From DATAYF01 sp036272735 (lineage in GTDB: Bacteria > Chloroflexota > Ktedonobacteria > Ktedonobacterales > Ktedonobacteraceae): DNA of 7,642 nt. The translations under genes were made by a program, and so were the position numbers. Under the pieces are notes generated by a model. The model saw only the letters and a list, made by a program, of their open reading frames with translations. It was not told the DNA's origin and did not search any database. Positions 6,901 to 7,642 of this stretch are shown here, one piece after another. The DNA is taken from contig DATAYF010000635.1 in assembly GCA_036272735.1 (NCBI GenBank), forward strand, positions 1 through 7,642, in the 5' to 3' direction. How positions within the stretch are numbered: position 1 is the stretch's first letter; each line of letters begins with the position of its first letter.

Positions 6901-7214
6901 TCATCCTGGTGAAGCTTGCCTCTGACGCTGATAACGCTATCGTCAGCGTGCAGGATTTTGGCATCGGTATCGCTCCAGAGAAACAAGTGCACGTCTTTGA
7001 GCACTTCTTTCGGATGAGTAATCTAGAGCACGATACTTCCCCTGGTCTTGGGCTTGGTCTCTTTATCTCGGCACAGATTATTAAACAACTGGGAGGACGG
7101 ATGTGGGTACAAAGTTGTGTGGGCGCTGGTTCGACCTTTTCCTTTACTCTCCCGTTGCTTCCACAGTCAGAAACTGGCTCATTGCTGCAAGAAGGAGCAG
7201 AGCAGCATGGGTGA
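3909..7214 (+). CDS. CheB-CheR-PAS-coiled coil-PAS-histidine kinase fusion protein
   Basis: A 1101-residue soluble sensor kinase with no membrane segment. CheB methylesterase (about 8-190): the Ser16 (GASAGG), His43 (VQHLAP) and Asp135 (TAADGTLG) triad is complete, and there is no receiver domain. CheR methyltransferase (about 215-480): GFFRD (287-291), the SAM site PGCSSGEEVYS (321-331), FGTDLN with Asp356, and SCQNVLIY (424-431), where the usual SCRN has Gln426. A PAS-like domain (about 522-635) is followed by a heptad-like coiled coil rich in NEEL repeats (about 650-735) and a second PAS (739-845). HisKA: phosphoacceptor His872 in SHELKTP. HATPase_c: N-box Asn988, G1 DFGIG (1016-1020), F-box VFEHFFRM (1029-1036) and G2 GLGLG (1046-1050), all intact. 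Known relatives are complex two-component sensors; input and output are unknown here. No MCP, CheA or response regulator is adjacent, so receptor methylation as in chemotaxis is not implied. It is transcribed alone from the promoter at 3684. Confidence 0.95.
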   Translation: MPSKPKSFPIVGIGASAGGLEAFKEVLHFLPCNTGMAYVLVQHLAPRHESLLPDLLARVTHMGVHEAHDGMVVETNHVYVIAPNMDMKLSHGMLSLLPRTEVGGRHLSIDMFLRSLAENWDSGAMGVILSGTAADGTLGLQAIKAAGGMTFAQDPSSAQFPDMPHNAIASGCVDFIGSPKDIARELTRISHHPYVRQPLMAGTGEEVVPQEQPFSKQEPDFQQILRILHYKTNTDFTAYKPTTLKRRIQRRMILLHLDNIAQYLTYLRDHPIEVEALFQDMLIGVTGFFRDAATFKVLKHEIFPRLIATKDAASPIRVWVPGCSSGEEVYSLAICLLEFLTESSLPTPPIQFFGTDLNPRAIECARAGIYQANTVGVLSPQRLDRFFLRVNGCYQIHKSIRDFCIFARHHLLKDPPFSRLDLLSCQNVLIYLESVAQRKVLQTFHYALSSHGFLLLGPAESIGSASDLFAPVGEHKRQLYEKKASAALYSVGNIGRTAGNTPPFPDEEGNSMAYKRGKQEFDLQQEMDRLLASLAPASVVVDEQMNILQIRGDTNPYLGPMPGRASLNLFKMAKSGLDLELRTAISEARKTGQPVKKEGIQVNTYGVLHDITVKVFPVRASDTECYFLILFEEAPAPSAPVMSSDEQQESKDRRIRDIERELASTRNEMRTLIEEFEAANEELNSVNEESLSSNEELQSINEELETSKEEIQASNEELLVVNEELQHRNVQLQEARDYADTIVETVREPLLVLDEHLRVQRANRAFYQYFQVEHASTEGRCIFELGDNQWDIPSLRILLEEMLPTNLALVDYEVRDSFPKIGYRIMLLNARRIENVSLILLAIEDITERKRVEAERQQVLEQRTEFMAVASHELKTPITSLKGYTQMLHNRFAKAGDERSADLLTKMNAQVNKLITLIGVLLDLTRLESSQLVLHNEQFDLDALVRDLVEEVGYTTEQHQIRIEGTVPTPVSGDRERVGRVIINLLTNAIKYSPLAKVILVKLASDADNAIVSVQDFGIGIAPEKQVHVFEHFFRMSNLEHDTSPGLGLGLFISAQIIKQLGGRMWVQSCVGAGSTFSFTLPLLPQSETGSLLQEGAEQHG

Positions 7215-7294
7215 ATGAGTAATGAGTGCCGGTATTCCTATATGTATGAGTATCCCAGCATAGCATAAAAGCATAGTGTTAGTGCGGGACATTA

Positions 7295-7314
7295 GTACAG
7301 TCCCTTTCCTGTAC
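7295..7314. repeat. Inverted repeat GTACAG...CTGTAC at the likely end of the IS630 remnant
   Basis: GTACAG (7295-7300) and CTGTAC (7309-7314) are perfect complements around an 8-nt spacer. The left arm contains TA followed by CAGT, the pattern expected at a Tc1/mariner-IS630 terminus, so the structure may be part of the terminal inverted repeat of the transposase remnant to its right. It could also simply be a short hairpin after the kinase gene. Confidence 0.4.
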
Positions 7315-7511
7315 AAATGGACAGAAAACGATAAGCAGGAAATAAAAATCCTACATTCCTTCGTCGCGTCGGAATTCGCCTGTAATTGAGGCAGCACATC
7401 GGCCTCCACCTGGGTCCGTTTCTTCGGCGGACGACCCGGAATCGCTTTGGGGCGTACATGTCCTTCTTCTCGTTGTTGCTTCATATATCGTTTGAGCGTG
7501 GAGAGAGAGAG
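7298..7511 (-). mobile_element. Truncated IS630-family element, interrupted by IS200/IS605
   Basis: This stretch reads on the minus strand as the N-terminal coding part of an IS630 transposase. It is cut at its upstream side by the right end of an IS200/IS605 element (about 7512). After about 50 codons it runs into non-coding sequence ending in TA-CAGTCCCTTTCC at 7296-7309, a plausible IS630 terminus. If that end is right, the copy lost its catalytic core by internal deletion yet kept an end, a MITE-like remnant. It is in the opposite orientation to the IS630 copy at the left of the window. Confidence 0.5.
7356..7511 (-). pseudogene. IS630-family transposase, N-terminal fragment
   Basis: The minus-strand translation LSLSTLKRYMKQQREEG continues as VRPKAIPGRPPKKRTQVEAD and then VLPQLQANSDATKE. 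This is the second half of the N-terminal helix-turn-helix plus the basic GRPPKK linker of IS630 transposases. Homology ends near 7356, after which the frame drifts into unrelated residues. The methionine at 7484 is internal, not a start. No DDE residues remain, so it cannot be active. The upstream break coincides with the IS605 right end. Confidence 0.8.
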
Positions 7512-7520
7512 AGTGAAGTA

Positions 7521-7542
7521 CCCCGTGCCTAGAAGGCAGGGG
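7521..7542 (-). other. Subterminal hairpin of the IS200/IS605 right end
   Basis: On the minus strand CCCC-TGCC, loop TTCTA, then GGCA-C-GGGG forms an 8-bp stem with one bulged C. It overlaps the tnpB stop codon. Imperfect subterminal hairpins with a bulge are what the Y1 transposase of this family recognises, and the same structure usually forms the 3' scaffold of the TnpB guide RNA. Confidence 0.7.
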
Positions 7543-7642
7543 CTTCAACAGACTCCCCACGCGTGAGAATCTGTGTGACACTTCCTGCCCTAAAATACTT
7601 TTTGAGAATATTCCTGGCGGCGTTGGTATCTCTGTCGAGTTC
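7529..7642 (-). CDS. tnpB: TnpB (IS605 OrfB) RNA-guided nuclease, last 37 residues (partial)
   Basis: Reading in from the right edge on the minus strand gives ELDRDTNAARNILKKYF, then RAGSVTQILTRGESVEAPAF and a TAG stop at 7529-7531. DRDTNAARNIL is the conserved RuvC-III motif of TnpB, including its catalytic aspartate. TnpB is the RNA-guided DNA endonuclease of IS200/IS605 elements, related to the ancestors of Cas12. The visible frame is intact to the window end. It overlaps the right-end hairpin, as expected. The N-terminal domain, RuvC-I/II and zinc finger lie outside the window, so activity cannot be judged. Confidence 0.9.
   Translation of the reverse strand, partial: ELDRDTNAARNILKKYFRAGSVTQILTRGESVEAPAF

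Larger units (their letters stand above)
7512..7642 (-). mobile_element. IS200/IS605-family element, right end (continues beyond window)
   Basis: The terminal part of tnpB, a subterminal hairpin and a short tail ending near TACTTCAC mark the right end of an IS200/IS605 element. Such elements move as single strands without terminal inverted repeats or target duplication, so the exact last base (within about 7508-7515) cannot be fixed from one side. Whether tnpA is present is unknown, because the rest of the element lies beyond the window. Confidence 0.75.
7512..7642 (-). ncRNA. Predicted 3' part of TnpB-associated guide RNA (omega RNA / reRNA)
   Basis: In studied IS200/IS605 elements the guide RNA scaffold is transcribed from the 3' end of tnpB through the right end, and the guide itself is the first ~16-20 nt of flanking DNA. 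The same layout is present here: tnpB 3' end, hairpin, then flank. The flank (minus strand, leftward of about 7511) is TC-repeat and IS630 transposase coding sequence. This rests on family knowledge and position only; no promoter or processing site is visible. Confidence 0.35.

Noticed and set aside
7231..7256. Hairpin after the kinase stop (GGTATTC with GAGTATC) as a terminator
   Set aside because: The stem needs two wobble pairs, has a 10-nt loop and is not followed by a T-run.
7179..7484. A 101-codon minus-strand gene beginning at 7484
   Set aside because: Its first ~43 residues are the inside of an IS630 transposase and the rest is frame drift; the methionine is internal and the frame runs into the 3' end of the kinase gene.
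7499..7513. GA dinucleotide run as a microsatellite of interest
   Set aside because: It is explained by Leu-Ser codons (CTC/TCT) of the IS630 transposase at the IS605 junction; its length is modest.
7351..7581. A 76-codon minus-strand gene in another frame
   Set aside because: It crosses the IS605/IS630 junction, is out of frame with both recognised transposon genes, and has no family resemblance.

Overview
The window looks like bacterial chromosomal DNA at moderate GC (about 50%) with several mobile-element fragments. The protein types suggest a Chloroflexota / Ktedonobacteria-like soil bacterium: a CheB-CheR-PAS-histidine kinase fusion, a GT87-type membrane mannosyltransferase, a DUF1697 + RidA gene pair, and IS630 and IS200/IS605 remnants. 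This is inference from gene style; there is no rRNA or other phylogenetic marker here.

Layout. Positions 1-644 are the 3' part of an IS630-family element carrying all three DDE residues of the transposase. Positions 712-1677 are a tight two-gene unit, DUF1697 followed 6 nt later by a RidA-like protein. Positions 1678-2065 are non-coding. They hold a stem-loop, a 29-bp tandem direct repeat and a good sigma70-type promoter (TTGCCA-18-TATAAT). That promoter reads into a polytopic membrane protein of the GT87/DUF2029 type (2066-3538). A strong intrinsic terminator (3626-3670) and then a near-consensus promoter (TTGACA-18-TATACT) separate it from the largest gene (3909-7214, 1101 aa). That protein runs CheB methylesterase, CheR methyltransferase, PAS, long coiled coil, PAS, HisKA and HATPase_c. 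From about 7298 to the end is a nest of mobile DNA on the minus strand: a truncated IS630 transposase N-terminus abutting the right end of an IS200/IS605 element, with the last 37 codons of tnpB and its terminal hairpin.

How it works together. The four cellular genes do not form one obvious pathway. DUF1697 and RidA are probably co-transcribed. The membrane glycosyltransferase and the sensor kinase each have their own promoter and are insulated by the terminator. No receptor (MCP), CheA or response regulator lies in the window, so the kinase is an orphan here.

I did not find a clearly undescribed system. The points most worth a second look are the tandem repeat upstream of the glycosyltransferase promoter, the loss of the catalytic arginine in the RidA homologue, a substitution in a conserved CheR motif of the fusion kinase, and the IS605-into-IS630 junction, where the predicted TnpB guide RNA would carry IS630 sequence. 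No tRNA, rRNA or CRISPR array was seen.
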